A stretch of DNA of 64,000 nucleotides, taken from contig JADFCV010000004.1 in assembly GCA_017161655.1 (NCBI GenBank), forward strand, positions 139,378 to 203,377. The letters run 5' to 3'. The notes under the pieces are model-generated. The model was not told the origin of the DNA and made no database searches. It worked only from the letters and a program-made list of their open reading frames with translations. The stretch is from Candidatus Sumerlaeota bacterium (lineage in GTDB: Bacteria > Sumerlaeota > Sumerlaeia > Sumerlaeales > Sumerlaeaceae). A program made the position numbers and the translations under genes. This document shows, in pieces, positions 9,560-19,107 of this stretch (the stretch's first letter is position 1; each line of letters begins with the position of its first letter).

Positions 9560-10063
9560 CTATTTCTTCTGCGACTGTTCGACGACTGCCTTGAAGCGTT
9601 GGGAATGAGCGTGGCACAGAGCCACGGCAAGAGCATCTGCGGCGTGGCTTGTGCGGGGTTCGTGATCCAGCCCCAGGATGGCTCGCACCATCTTCTGCAT
9701 TTGTTCTTTCCTAGCTTTTCCGGACCCAGCGACGGCCAGCTTGATCTCAAGCGGTGAGTACTCGAATAACGGAACGTTTGCTGTCGCTGTGGCGAGCAAG
9801 GCAACTCCGCGTGCTTGAGCCACGGCAATTGCCGTGCGAACATTCGTGCAGAAAAAAAGGCTTTCCACCGCGACTGCCTCTGGTTTCCACAAGTCAATCG
9901 TCTCGCGCAGCTGGTGATGAATGGCTTGTAAACGCTGGGCCAGTGACTCGTCCGCGCGAGTGACAATCTCACCCATCGCGAGCATCCGACTTTGGTTGCC
10001 ATGATACTCAATTACGCCATAACCCGTGTGCGCGAGCCCGGGATCTATCCCCATAATACGCAT
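9560..10063 (-). CDS. ruvC: Holliday junction resolvase RuvC
   Basis: 167 residues, the normal length. The RNase H-like fold motifs are present: MGIDPGLAHTGYGVI with Asp7, AVAVESLFF with Glu67, and SHAADALAVALCH with His140 and Asp143. These match the acidic metal-binding residues of E. coli RuvC. The enzyme cuts four-way junctions produced during recombination, normally with RuvAB. Neither ruvA nor ruvB is in the window. The start ATG at 10063 is about 115 bases from the divergent membrane-protein gene, if that gene starts at 10178. Confidence 0.93.
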   Translation of the reverse strand: MRIMGIDPGLAHTGYGVIEYHGNQSRMLAMGEIVTRADESLAQRLQAIHHQLRETIDLWKPEAVAVESLFFCTNVRTAIAVAQARGVALLATATANVPLFEYSPLEIKLAVAGSGKARKEQMQKMVRAILGLDHEPRTSHAADALAVALCHAHSQRFKAVVEQSQKK

Positions 10064-10177
10064 AGCACTGTTCTATACCGCAGCGCGCGCAGCCTTCGAG
10101 TAAAAAACTCACGCACCCAAGCGTCAGCAATTCCACGCGTGACAACTCCGGAGCGATCTCGGTTCTACTGTCCCACG

Positions 10178-11893
10178 ATGAGCGATAGTGGTTTCGCAAA
10201 AGCCCGCAGCTTCGTGATGCGCTACTGGCCCGAAGGGCTGGCCATATTGGCAGCGTTGATGTTTGCGTTAGGGATTATCGCCCATGTATGGTTTCTCCCC
10301 ACAACGCGAGTTTATCTAGGCTTTGTCCAGATTGACCAGCCAGTTTATTATGCCTGCGCGCGCGAGTTTTTTGAATCAGGCAACGGACTCTTTGCGGCCA
10401 ACCCCTATTCGAATTTGCCGGATAGCCCGCGGCACTACTCCCACCTGTACTTCCTGCTTGTTGGATGGCTGTGGCACCTTACAGGTCTCACATTTTCTGT
10501 CATCGATGGCGGCGTGCGCCTTCTCCTGGGCCCAGTCATGCTATGGCTTGCCGCACGAATTTTCCGCCGCGTGCATGGCTGGCGTCCTGCTTCCAATCCG
10601 ATGTTAGCTCTTATGCTTCTCGGAGGCGGACTTGCCTGGGCGACCGCCATCTTCGCGGCCGCCGTGAATTATTTCGTGGGGCAACTCAGCAAGAAGCCAA
10701 CTGACACATGGTTCAGTTTTCTCTGGTTTCTTTTCACGAGTGAATGGTTCACCGCCGAAGGAGGTTACGGGGATTGGCAAGTTCAGTTGTTCCGCAACCT
10801 TTTCTATTCCCCGGAAGTCTTTTATCACGTGCTGTTTTTCTCAGCGGTCTTGTTCTTCATGCACCGCCGATTCCTTTTGGGATGCGTGATGACCTTTCTT
10901 GCATGGTGGGCGCATCCTTACACCGGTTTGGAGCTATCCCTTATTCTGGGCGCGTGGTTGCTCGTCGAGTGGGGCAGAGGTGATCGTTCCGTCGTTTGGC
11001 CGCTCGGGGGACTGGTCACGACGACGGCGCTTTTTGCTACGTACTATGGTCTTGTTCTCGCTCGCGATCCCGAGCACCGCTCGGTATATCAGCAGATGCA
11101 GAATTTTCCTGCCGTTATGCTCCTTTCCCAGATTATTGCGGCGTACGGGCTGCTTGCGCCTCTGGCATTAGCTGCTTTTGTACGTCCCCACCTCTCTGCG
11201 CGATGGCAGCGCCCGGAATTTCGACTGGCGAGCGTGTGGGCCGCTGTGGCAGTGGCTCTCAATTTTCAGGACAAGATTTTGCCTGCAGGATATGGCATGC
11301 AGCCACTTCACTTTTCTCACGGCTATCTCTACGTTCCTCTCGCACTCCTGGCTGTGGACGGGCTTGAATCGGCTTTGCACCTTTGGAATCCCCAGCGAGT
11401 ACGGCGCTCCCTCACGCCGATCGCAGTCCTGCTCCTCTTCATTCACCTCCCGGACAATCTCATTTGGTGTATCCGCAACGTCACGCGTCTGCCGCGGGGT
11501 TGCATTGTCTTTGCCCCGCCGAAAGCAGATGTCGAATTGCTGGCGGCGCTAGAGTCGGTTCCTACAACGGAAACGATCGCCGTGGATCTCCTGCCGCCCG
11601 ATTTCAGTTTCGTTTCTCATCTTATTCCCGTGCTCACTCACCACCGAAGTGTTTACTCGCATTTGTTCAACACGCCCTTCGCTGAAGAAAAACGTCACAT
11701 GCTGGAGGAACTGCATACGAGCCCGACGCTCGAGATCATCCGCAAAATGCGCGCCACCGCTCTGCTGACTTCCCGCCAGCGGGCCACTGAGCTAAAGCGT
11801 AATCTTGGGGCATTCGTGGGTGATGAATTCCTCGAATTCCGCGAAGCTGTCTTGCTCAGGATCAGAACCGACGAAACGTCCTCGCCCAGGTAA
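10178..11893 (+). CDS. polytopic membrane protein, GT-C glycosyltransferase-like
   Basis: 571 residues from the ATG at 10178. The open frame runs further back to 9992, but that would overlap ruvC, and the sequence before 10178 has no hydrophobic or conserved character. The protein has about ten to twelve hydrophobic segments, the first at about 18-40. A periplasmic loop after the first helix contains acidic and aromatic residues (QIDQPVYYACAREFFESG), a layout shared with ArnT/PMT-like enzymes that use lipid-linked sugars. The C-terminal 110 residues are soluble. I cannot assign a family firmly. The next gene also encodes a multi-spanning membrane protein, so both may act on surface polymers. 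Confidence 0.65.
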   Translation: MSDSGFAKARSFVMRYWPEGLAILAALMFALGIIAHVWFLPTTRVYLGFVQIDQPVYYACAREFFESGNGLFAANPYSNLPDSPRHYSHLYFLLVGWLWHLTGLTFSVIDGGVRLLLGPVMLWLAARIFRRVHGWRPASNPMLALMLLGGGLAWATAIFAAAVNYFVGQLSKKPTDTWFSFLWFLFTSEWFTAEGGYGDWQVQLFRNLFYSPEVFYHVLFFSAVLFFMHRRFLLGCVMTFLAWWAHPYTGLELSLILGAWLLVEWGRGDRSVVWPLGGLVTTTALFATYYGLVLARDPEHRSVYQQMQNFPAVMLLSQIIAAYGLLAPLALAAFVRPHLSARWQRPEFRLASVWAAVAVALNFQDKILPAGYGMQPLHFSHGYLYVPLALLAVDGLESALHLWNPQRVRRSLTPIAVLLLFIHLPDNLIWCIRNVTRLPRGCIVFAPPKADVELLAALESVPTTETIAVDLLPPDFSFVSHLIPVLTHHRSVYSHLFNTPFAEEKRHMLEELHTSPTLEIIRKMRATALLTSRQRATELKRNLGAFVGDEFLEFREAVLLRIRTDETSSPR

Positions 11894-12097
11894 GTTATCC
11901 GAAAAAGGAGCAGCGGCAAAAAAACAGAAGGATCAGCCTTGATGATTTCAAAAGATATGCCGTGAGTTTGGAGCACGTGTGGAAACCGCTTGTTGTTCTT
12001 TCCGAAGCAGATTCGAGTTTCTTGGCAACAAAGGGAATGCCGCGTTAGTCTCGGTTTTGTGGGCAAGTCTTCCAGCCGAGAGAGATTCCGCAAAGGC

Positions 12098-13525
12098 ATG
12101 GGCGACGCGATGATGACCGTCACCGCCGGCAGACGAAACAAAGGATTAAGCGAGCGTTGCGCCTGGGTCTTTATTGCTCTTCTGGCGGCCGGATCATTGG
12201 CCTACATGGAATGGATTGCGCTGACCCAGTGGCTTACGGGCCGCTGGTATCTTGCAGACGTTGGCAATATCCATTATTGCCTTTTCAACACGCTCCACGG
12301 CCGCTTCATGGTCTCGCCCCTCATGGGTCATTTGAATCATTTCGCCTTTCATTTCACCCCTTTTTTGCTGCTTCTTGTGCCCCTCGCTGCTCTCAGCGCA
12401 TATCCCCTGCCTTTGGTCACCACCTATGTCATCGCTCTCGCCCTTTGCGTGCCGGCGGCACACCTTTTGGCACGGAGCTGCCGCGTCTCGCCCTTTGGGA
12501 GTCTGGCCATCGCATGGCTGTTCATCGCCAACCATTTTGTAGGATCGCTGCAGCTCTCCAACCATTTCGAAGTGTTCTACGTCCTTTTTGCGCTGGTGGC
12601 CATGGCGATGCGGAGGTCCCCTTCCCTCATTCCCTGGGCTCTCTTCGCCATGAGTGTAAAAGAAGATGCGGCCGTGTGGCTGGGGGGATGGGCGTTTGTC
12701 GAGGCACTGCTCACTCGGGACCGACTATGTCGGCGGCGCTTCGTGATTCTCGCCCTGATCGCGGCGGCCTACGCGGTTCTCGCAGCGAGCACGATTTGGT
12801 TTCTCCAGCAAAGGTTCGGACGCGGTGCGCTTACCGATTATGGGTCGCGATTCCACGGTTTTGGTCCTGGTGTTGACACGGCTCTGATCCTGGGTCTTCT
12901 TCTTGCATCATTTGCCGGACTCGCGCTGTTTGCCGGTTGGCGTCTGGCAATTCTGCTGATCCCTTTGCCGATGCTCCTAGCGAGTTTCCCCTTCATGCGC
13001 TCATTGCTGTATTATTATAGCTACCCCTTTCTTCCGTTTCTTGCCTACCTCAGCTGTCTTGGCTATCGGCGCCTGGAACTTGTTTCTTTGCGCCGCGGCT
13101 GGCAGCATTTCCGCCGCATCTTACCTATTTTCCTGTGGCTTGTTGGCGCGGTCCAGTGGGCGCTTCCGACGCGCACCGATGGCTACCGGCGGTTTCCCTT
13201 TCCAGTGACATCGCGTGATCGATATCGATTCGAACTCGCGCGAACTGTTCTTCCACCGCAAGCACCGCTCGCTTTGCAATTTGGTTTGTGGGGCATCACT
13301 CCTCATCGGCTTGGCACGCATCTTCTGTCCCCCAAAGAGCTTCGCCCCACCGATTGGGTCTTCATGGATCTGAACTCACCCCACGGCTTGCAACGCGAGG
13401 AATTCATCGCTGTGGCTCGTCAGGTGCTGGACGAGGTCCGCACTGGCCACCGTCGAGCCCTTCACTCTTCCTATGATATTTTCATTCTTGGACCGGTAGA
13501 GAAAACCGAGGTCTCAACACCGTGA
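12098..13525 (+). CDS. DUF2079-family polytopic membrane protein
   Basis: 475 residues from the ATG at 12098; ATGs at 12110 and 12113 are alternatives, and the frame is open back to 11990. It has about ten membrane segments. The stretch NHFEVFYVLFALVAMAMRR followed by a MSVKEDAAVWLGG motif is typical of DUF2079, a family related to GT-C membrane glycosyltransferases. No substrate is known. Its stop overlaps the GTG of the next gene (GTGA at 13522-13525), so the two are almost certainly translated together. Confidence 0.75.
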   Translation: MGDAMMTVTAGRRNKGLSERCAWVFIALLAAGSLAYMEWIALTQWLTGRWYLADVGNIHYCLFNTLHGRFMVSPLMGHLNHFAFHFTPFLLLLVPLAALSAYPLPLVTTYVIALALCVPAAHLLARSCRVSPFGSLAIAWLFIANHFVGSLQLSNHFEVFYVLFALVAMAMRRSPSLIPWALFAMSVKEDAAVWLGGWAFVEALLTRDRLCRRRFVILALIAAAYAVLAASTIWFLQQRFGRGALTDYGSRFHGFGPGVDTALILGLLLASFAGLALFAGWRLAILLIPLPMLLASFPFMRSLLYYYSYPFLPFLAYLSCLGYRRLELVSLRRGWQHFRRILPIFLWLVGAVQWALPTRTDGYRRFPFPVTSRDRYRFELARTVLPPQAPLALQFGLWGITPHRLGTHLLSPKELRPTDWVFMDLNSPHGLQREEFIAVARQVLDEVRTGHRRALHSSYDIFILGPVEKTEVSTP

Positions 13526-15231
13526 GTGCAGGCACAGCCATTCTTCAGACTCGCCTCATGATGGCGAGAAATCTCGCGCGTCAGATCAAGCGCTATGTCT
13601 GGATTCATATTGCCGCCGGCATCATCACCGTATTACTCATAGTTGGCATTGGTGGCGGCTTTTTTCATTTCCTGTTCCGATTTCTTGTCTCCCAGGAACC
13701 GTTTGGTCCTCCCCTCATGGAGCGCCTCATGGGCATCGTCCTTCTCACCTTCTTCTCGATGCTCATATTTTCCAATCTCATCATCACGCTGACCACCACC
13801 TACATCTCGCGTGAAACGGAGTTTCTCTGGGGGCTTCCCGTTCCTGCTACCACGATATTTGCTGTCAAACTTGCGGAAAGCATCTTCTTCAGCTCGTGGG
13901 CCTTCGTCGTCTTAAGCCTACCCCTTTTTGCCTCGTACGGTTTCGTGAAGCACGCTCCCTTATGGTTCTACCCCGCTGCCTTTGTTTTGGGTTTTCCTTA
14001 CCTTGTGATCCCCGCGTCGCTTGGTGCTGTGCTCACCATGCTCATTAGCGCCTACCTGCCAGCGCGCAAAGCACGCATATTTACCGTGGGGGTCCTTGTG
14101 GCGTCGCTGGGTGTCACGGCCATCATCGTGCGATTCATGGGGCTTCGCACGATGATTCAGCAGACGCAGGATTTCTCTCAGATCATGCAGCTGCTCTCGG
14201 CGGGGTCATCGCCTTGGTTGCCTAGCACCTGGCTAGCAAACGGGTTACGAGCCGCATCACAAGGCAACATTGCAGAGACGAGTTTTTGGTTTCTGTGTCT
14301 TCTTTCCACTGCGGTTGTGGCCGTCCAGGTTTGCCTATGGCTCGTCCCCGCACTTTACTATCGGGGGTGGACTCTCTCGCGAGAAAAGGCCAGTCCGCTG
14401 GAAGTCGCGAGGCGCCGTTCAGTTTTCACTCTCGTCGACCGCCTACTCGATGTGTTTCCCAGGCCATTCAAAGCATTGCTGGCGAAAGATATCCGAACGT
14501 TCTGGCGTGATCCTGCGCAGTGGTCCCAGCTCGTGATTCTCTTCGGACTTCTCGTTCTTTATCTTGCTAACATTCGTGGCGTTTCAAATCAGATGCGTGG
14601 CATTGAGGTCTTCTTCCGCCACTGGAAAGTCGTGCTCTCACTCTTTAACCTTGGCGCCACTGCATTTGTGCTTTCCATTCTCACCACTCGTTTCATCTTT
14701 CCCATGCTGAGTCTCGAAGGGAAGCAATACTGGGTGATTGGGCTGGCTCCGTTCCCGAAGCAAACACTTCTCTGGGAGAAATTTTTCCTTTGTCTCGTTG
14801 GCTGCTTAGTCACCTCGGTGCCCCTTATGATCCTGTCGAACGAAATGCTGGATGTCGTGCCGTTCATGAAGTGGTTAGGCATATTAACCGTCGTCGCGTT
14901 GTCTGTGGGACTCACAAGCCTTGCCGTGGGATTTGGGGCAACGTTTCCATCGTTCAAAGAGGATAATCCGGCCCGCATCGCGAACGGTTTCGGCGGCACG
15001 ATGACCATTGTCACGAGCCTTTTTTATGTTAGCGGCACCCTGGCGTTACTAATTCCTGTGAGTCTAGCATTTGCGGAAGCTCAGCACGTCGGTGGGCTTC
15101 CGGCTCTCCGCGCGGCGCTCCTGGCCTCAGCTCCTTTTGCTACGGCCTGCCTGATTTTGCAGGGGGTCGTCTGGTATCTCCCGATGGCTGTCGGTATCCG
15201 CCGGTGGCTTTCTCACGAATTCCATTTTTGA
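13522..15231 (+). CDS. multi-spanning ABC-2-type permease-like protein
   Basis: 569 residues from a GTG that overlaps the previous stop. About twelve hydrophobic segments are arranged as two similar halves, with a cytoplasmic middle region containing PFKALLAKDIRTFWRDPAQW. A KD-x-R-x-F-WRDP stretch of this kind is the usual coupling element of ABC-2 export permeases, and the pattern matches 'putative ABC exporter' proteins with two fused permease halves. No ATPase gene lies beside it, so either the ATPase is encoded elsewhere or the protein has another role. It is coupled to the DUF2079 gene upstream. Confidence 0.65.
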   Translation: MSAGTAILQTRLMMARNLARQIKRYVWIHIAAGIITVLLIVGIGGGFFHFLFRFLVSQEPFGPPLMERLMGIVLLTFFSMLIFSNLIITLTTTYISRETEFLWGLPVPATTIFAVKLAESIFFSSWAFVVLSLPLFASYGFVKHAPLWFYPAAFVLGFPYLVIPASLGAVLTMLISAYLPARKARIFTVGVLVASLGVTAIIVRFMGLRTMIQQTQDFSQIMQLLSAGSSPWLPSTWLANGLRAASQGNIAETSFWFLCLLSTAVVAVQVCLWLVPALYYRGWTLSREKASPLEVARRRSVFTLVDRLLDVFPRPFKALLAKDIRTFWRDPAQWSQLVILFGLLVLYLANIRGVSNQMRGIEVFFRHWKVVLSLFNLGATAFVLSILTTRFIFPMLSLEGKQYWVIGLAPFPKQTLLWEKFFLCLVGCLVTSVPLMILSNEMLDVVPFMKWLGILTVVALSVGLTSLAVGFGATFPSFKEDNPARIANGFGGTMTIVTSLFYVSGTLALLIPVSLAFAEAQHVGGLPALRAALLASAPFATACLILQGVVWYLPMAVGIRRWLSHEFHF

Positions 15232-15304
15232 GTGCTCGTTCGCGCTTGCAAAACAATGCGCGCGAGCCATAACCTACAAACACTTCAATGCGAGGAGAAA
15301 ACCC

Positions 15305-17080
15305 ATGATTTCTGGTTTAGGTCGTGTTTCCCGGCGACTGGTGTTTGCCATGGTGCTCTTGGTGGCCGCGGGCGTTGCCAGTGCGAAAGTTGTCGCTCCC
15401 AAGATCGTCCCTGGCAAAGCCAGTTCGGTCGTCTCCATTCCTGATACGAAAGCGCTGTGCGAAGCTTGGAAAGCGAGTCCGCTTGCCCCTACATTTCAGA
15501 AAGTTCTCGAAGCGGCGGGCTCTCGCGATCAACTTTCAGTTCTCAAGGCACTTCTTCCGGAAATAGAAAAAGAGCTAGGATTTCCCGTCAGTGCTGATTC
15601 CATGACGGCGATGATCACGGGGGTGGACCTGTTTATGATTCAGTCCCCCGATGACGATAAGCCTGCAGGCGGCATTGTGGCAAAAATCGGGGAAAGAGAC
15701 AAGTTCCAACGCTTCGTCTCTTACTGGGAGAAAGCTGCTATCAAGGCCGCCAAAGAAGCGGAACAGCAGGACTCCTCAACAACACCTACGGAGGAGCGTG
15801 CCTTCATCACCACCGATACCATCGCGGGTGTCATCGCCAAGCATTTCACGGCAGCAAATGGGATGGACGTGTATTATGGCGAGGTTGACACCTATTTGCT
15901 CATGGCCACCAGCAAAGCCCTCTTTGCGGGAATGGTTGAGCGGGCGAACGGCAAGGATACCACTGGGGGCATCGACTCGGTCACCGATTTCGATAAAGTC
16001 GAAAAAGCCCTCACTGCGTATTCAGGTGTCATCTATATGTATCAGAACCCCCGTGCTGCACTTGTGGCCGGCACCAAGAAGAACGACGAGCTGAGCAAGC
16101 TCATCAAGATCATGGAAGAACTCACTCCGGTTGCGATATCCGGCTCAGTGATCCAGCTCACCCCCAAAATGGTACGCACGTACAAATACGCGCCTTTCGC
16201 CGAAGGGACCGAGAACAACCTTTTGCGAAAGCTTCTCGAGCGGGCTTCCAGCGGGGGGAAGATGGAAGCGCTGGAGTTCGCTCCCGAACAGTGCATGCTG
16301 GCTGGGGCCACGAACGCTTTCGACGCGTTCTTCGTTTACGACATTCTGCGTGAAGCTGTCGAGGCAGTGGGGGGAAAGTCGAAGGATGCAAGTCTCGACA
16401 AGCAGCTCAAGGAGCTGGAGCCTGTAATCGGATTCTCAGTGAAAGAGGACCTGCTCCCCGCGATGGGCAAAAACATGGGGTTTCTCGTCAACTCATTGAA
16501 CTTCGGGGACATGTTCGCTGTCGATGCCGCAATCGTCATCGAAGTACGTGACAAGGATAAAATGTTGAAGGTGCTCAACGCCATTGAACGCCAGGTCAAC
16601 GACAAAATCAAGACGGCCATGACACCTCCAGGTGAGCAGGGGAAAAGCGCTGCCCCGGAGATCGGTTTTAAGGCGATCAAAGATGGAGACCTCACCATTC
16701 GATTCCTGGAAATCCCCCCTGTCCCGACGCTCACACCGGGTTACGCGATGGTTGGTGATTATCTCATTCTCGGGACAACAAAGGAAAGTCTCCAACGACT
16801 TGCCGCTGTGAAGGCTGGGAAGGAAAAGGGTCTGATGGCGAGCTCGGTCCTGGAACAGTTCGATACCGTTAAGCCCAAGGGCGTGAGCTACGCCTACATG
16901 AATTTCTCTGCGATGTGGGACATGGTTGAAACATTGGTCGGCAAGATGGGCGGAGGCAATGAGGACGCCCGGAAGGTGATCGATGCGCTGAGGTGCATCA
17001 AAGCTGGCGCTGGTTATGGCGCCGTAGAAAAACAAGCCATGGTGGGAGAAGCTGTGCTTTTGCTCGAGCCGGCGCATTGA
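15305..17080 (+). CDS. secreted protein of unknown function (DUF3352-like layout)
   Basis: 591 residues. A classic signal peptide (basic start, hydrophobic core, cleavage near AGVASA-KVV, residues 1-27) is followed by a soluble alpha/beta protein with repeated segments of the kind 'FMIQSPDDDKPAGGIVAKIG', 'YYGEVDTYLLMATSK' and 'YAMVGDYLILGTTKESLQRL'. Such repeats resemble DUF3352-like proteins of cyanobacteria and planctomycetes, but I make that link with reserve. An excellent ribosome binding site (GAGGAGA) precedes the ATG, which suggests strong expression, and a strong terminator follows. The substrate or role is unknown. Confidence 0.7.
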   Translation: MISGLGRVSRRLVFAMVLLVAAGVASAKVVAPKIVPGKASSVVSIPDTKALCEAWKASPLAPTFQKVLEAAGSRDQLSVLKALLPEIEKELGFPVSADSMTAMITGVDLFMIQSPDDDKPAGGIVAKIGERDKFQRFVSYWEKAAIKAAKEAEQQDSSTTPTEERAFITTDTIAGVIAKHFTAANGMDVYYGEVDTYLLMATSKALFAGMVERANGKDTTGGIDSVTDFDKVEKALTAYSGVIYMYQNPRAALVAGTKKNDELSKLIKIMEELTPVAISGSVIQLTPKMVRTYKYAPFAEGTENNLLRKLLERASSGGKMEALEFAPEQCMLAGATNAFDAFFVYDILREAVEAVGGKSKDASLDKQLKELEPVIGFSVKEDLLPAMGKNMGFLVNSLNFGDMFAVDAAIVIEVRDKDKMLKVLNAIERQVNDKIKTAMTPPGEQGKSAAPEIGFKAIKDGDLTIRFLEIPPVPTLTPGYAMVGDYLILGTTKESLQRLAAVKAGKEKGLMASSVLEQFDTVKPKGVSYAYMNFSAMWDMVETLVGKMGGGNEDARKVIDALRCIKAGAGYGAVEKQAMVGEAVLLLEPAH

Positions 17081-17117
17081 CCTCGTTTCTCCCTTCTCAC
17101 ATAGAACAAGATAAATC

Positions 17118-17147
17118 CCGGGCGCCATGGGCGCCCGGAACTTTTTT
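17118..17147 (+). terminator. strong rho-independent terminator
   Basis: CCGGGCGCC and GGCGCCCGG form a perfect 9-bp GC-rich stem with the loop ATG, followed by AAC and six T. It ends the transcript of the secreted-protein gene 38 bases after its stop and isolates it from hemC. Confidence 0.9.
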
Positions 17148-17185
17148 CTGGCAATCGAGTTTCCGCTATCATTCGTAAAAGCATT

Positions 17186-18139
17186 GTGAGTTGTCCCCAG
17201 ATCATTCGATTAGCTACTCGCGGCAGCGCCCTTGCGCTTGCTCAGGCTCGACGTGTGGCAGAAAAAATCGCTGCGCTCGCTCCCTCGGTTCGAGTGGAGC
17301 TTTTTCCTGTTCGCACTACCGCCGATCGAGACCCTGGCAAACCGCTTCGTGCGTTCGGCGACAAAGGAGTGTTCGTGCGCGAAGTCGAGGAAGCAGTCGC
17401 CTCCGGCCGCGCCGACGCCGCTGTTCACAGCCTGAAAGACCTTCCTGCCGTGCTACCGGAGAACTTTGTGTTGGCCGCCATTCCAGAGCGTGTCGCACCA
17501 TGCGATATTCTGATTGCCCGCAACGGCAGAGCCACCTTGGAGACGCTTCCACCAGGTACTCGCGTTGCCACATCAAGTCTGCGCCGCCGCGGCCAGCTTC
17601 TTCATCATCGCCCGGATCTGCAGATCGTGGACATTCGCGGTAATGTCGATACGCGTTTGCGTAAACTCGCCGCTGGGCAAGCGGACGCAATCATTCTGGC
17701 AAAGGCCGGCTTGCTGCGCCTCAACGCGCTTCCTGAACATGCGACAGAGTTGCCGATTGACGCAGTTCTCCCAGCGCCCTGCCAGGGGGCTATTGCCGTC
17801 GAGACCATGGCCGATTCTCCGCTGTTGTCACTTTTAGCCCAACTCGATCTCCCTGAAGCCCGACTCGCCTGTGAAACGGAACGAGCTTTCGTGCGTGCCA
17901 TCGGTGCCGACTGCCGCACGCCTGTCGGATGTTTGTGCGCTGTGGGTGAGACGAGTGTTCAATTTTCTGCAGTCATTTGCAGTGCGGACGGCAGCCGTGT
18001 GGTACGATTCGAAAAAGAAGTTCCGCTTGAAGCGGCTGCGGATCTGGCTCACGAAGCGGCTCAGGCGATGCTTGCCTGCGGAGCCAGGGCCATCATAGAA
18101 AAAGCCCGCTCTGCACCACCTTCAGGAGGAACATCGTGA
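17186..18139 (+). CDS. hemC: porphobilinogen deaminase (hydroxymethylbilane synthase)
   Basis: 317 residues from a GTG start. The N-terminus RLATRGSALALAQA, the central VHSLKDLPA, RRRGQLLHHRPDL with the substrate-binding arginines, and the RAIGADCRTPVG segment are all typical. Cys243 in the last segment carries the dipyrromethane cofactor (Cys242 in E. coli). The enzyme joins four porphobilinogens into hydroxymethylbilane in the tetrapyrrole pathway, in the cytoplasm. The stop overlaps the GTG of a UbiA-family gene, so the two products are made together. No other heme-synthesis gene is nearby apart from hemW 8 kb away. Confidence 0.95.
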   Translation: MSCPQIIRLATRGSALALAQARRVAEKIAALAPSVRVELFPVRTTADRDPGKPLRAFGDKGVFVREVEEAVASGRADAAVHSLKDLPAVLPENFVLAAIPERVAPCDILIARNGRATLETLPPGTRVATSSLRRRGQLLHHRPDLQIVDIRGNVDTRLRKLAAGQADAIILAKAGLLRLNALPEHATELPIDAVLPAPCQGAIAVETMADSPLLSLLAQLDLPEARLACETERAFVRAIGADCRTPVGCLCAVGETSVQFSAVICSADGSRVVRFEKEVPLEAAADLAHEAAQAMLACGARAIIEKARSAPPSGGTS

Positions 18140-19041
18140 ACTGGAGTGCATACTGGCTGCATCTCCGACCGCGCTCCTGGGCCATCGTCTTTGCCCACTA
18201 CCTTTGCGGTGCTTTGCTGCTTTTGTCGCACATCTCCCGAGAGATGTTCGCCCCTGCACTGTTGCGTGCTGTGTTTGGTGGCATTCTCTGGGCGATCTGC
18301 CTGAATGGTGGAACGCTCGCACTCAATAGCGCTTTTGACCGCGACGAAGGTGACGTCGGGTACCTCGACAATCCGCCGCCAGTTCCTCCTCATTTGGCAA
18401 GTTTCTCTCTCGCACTCATGGCGTTGGGGTGTGTGGGTGCATTCTTTCTTTTCTCGCGCCCTTTTTTCTGGATCATGGCCGTCTGCGTTTTTCTCTCGGT
18501 TCTTTATAGTGTCCCGCCGGTTCGTCTGAAGGCGGTCGGGGGAGCTGATCTCATCATTAATATGCTTGGGTATGGTGCTGCCACCATAGCTGCGGGAGCC
18601 CTGGCCACAGACCTCCTACGGGCGATGGAGCCCGCTTGGGTGGCACGAATCGCCCTTATTGCTGGCGGCTTTGCGTTTCTGTTTGGCGCGTTTTATCCCA
18701 TGACGCAAATCTATCAAATTCCTGAGGATTCTAGGCGCGGCGATCGGACTCTTGCGATTATGCTCGGGCCACGACGTTCGCTCTGGTTCGCTTTAGTGTT
18801 AGAGGTCTTGGCTCTGCTCTGTCATCTCATGGGGCTTCTTTGGAGAACGCCACTCGCTTCGCTCCCGCTTCTTTCAGTTTTTCTTGTATTGGCGAGCGCG
18901 TCGGCGTGGATTGTCTTCACGCTCGATTGGCTGCGCCGAATTGAAACTTATCCCTCAAAGCAGGGGATGTATCGTGCGCTCTGGCTGTGGGCGCTTTCCG
19001 ATGTGACTATTGTGCTTGCTTACGGTCCAGCGCTCGCCTAG
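18136..19041 (+). CDS. UbiA-family prenyltransferase, specificity unknown
   Basis: 301 residues with eight or nine membrane segments. The first aspartate-rich motif is NSAFDRDEGD and the second is EDSRRGDRT, with YSVPPVRLKAVGG between them. These bind Mg-prenyl diphosphate in UbiA enzymes. The start is a GTG overlapping the hemC stop. A partner role in heme modification (a heme O synthase-like step) is suggested by position only. The aspartate motifs differ from the NMWYDRDID form of CtaB, so a quinone or other aromatic acceptor is equally possible. Confidence 0.8.
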   Translation: MNWSAYWLHLRPRSWAIVFAHYLCGALLLLSHISREMFAPALLRAVFGGILWAICLNGGTLALNSAFDRDEGDVGYLDNPPPVPPHLASFSLALMALGCVGAFFLFSRPFFWIMAVCVFLSVLYSVPPVRLKAVGGADLIINMLGYGAATIAAGALATDLLRAMEPAWVARIALIAGGFAFLFGAFYPMTQIYQIPEDSRRGDRTLAIMLGPRRSLWFALVLEVLALLCHLMGLLWRTPLASLPLLSVFLVLASASAWIVFTLDWLRRIETYPSKQGMYRALWLWALSDVTIVLAYGPALA

Positions 19042-19107
19042 CTCGGGCGCGGGATTGAAAAAATCGTTTACTTTTATAGCACACCGTTTGGAGAGTAAGG
19101 ACCTGCA

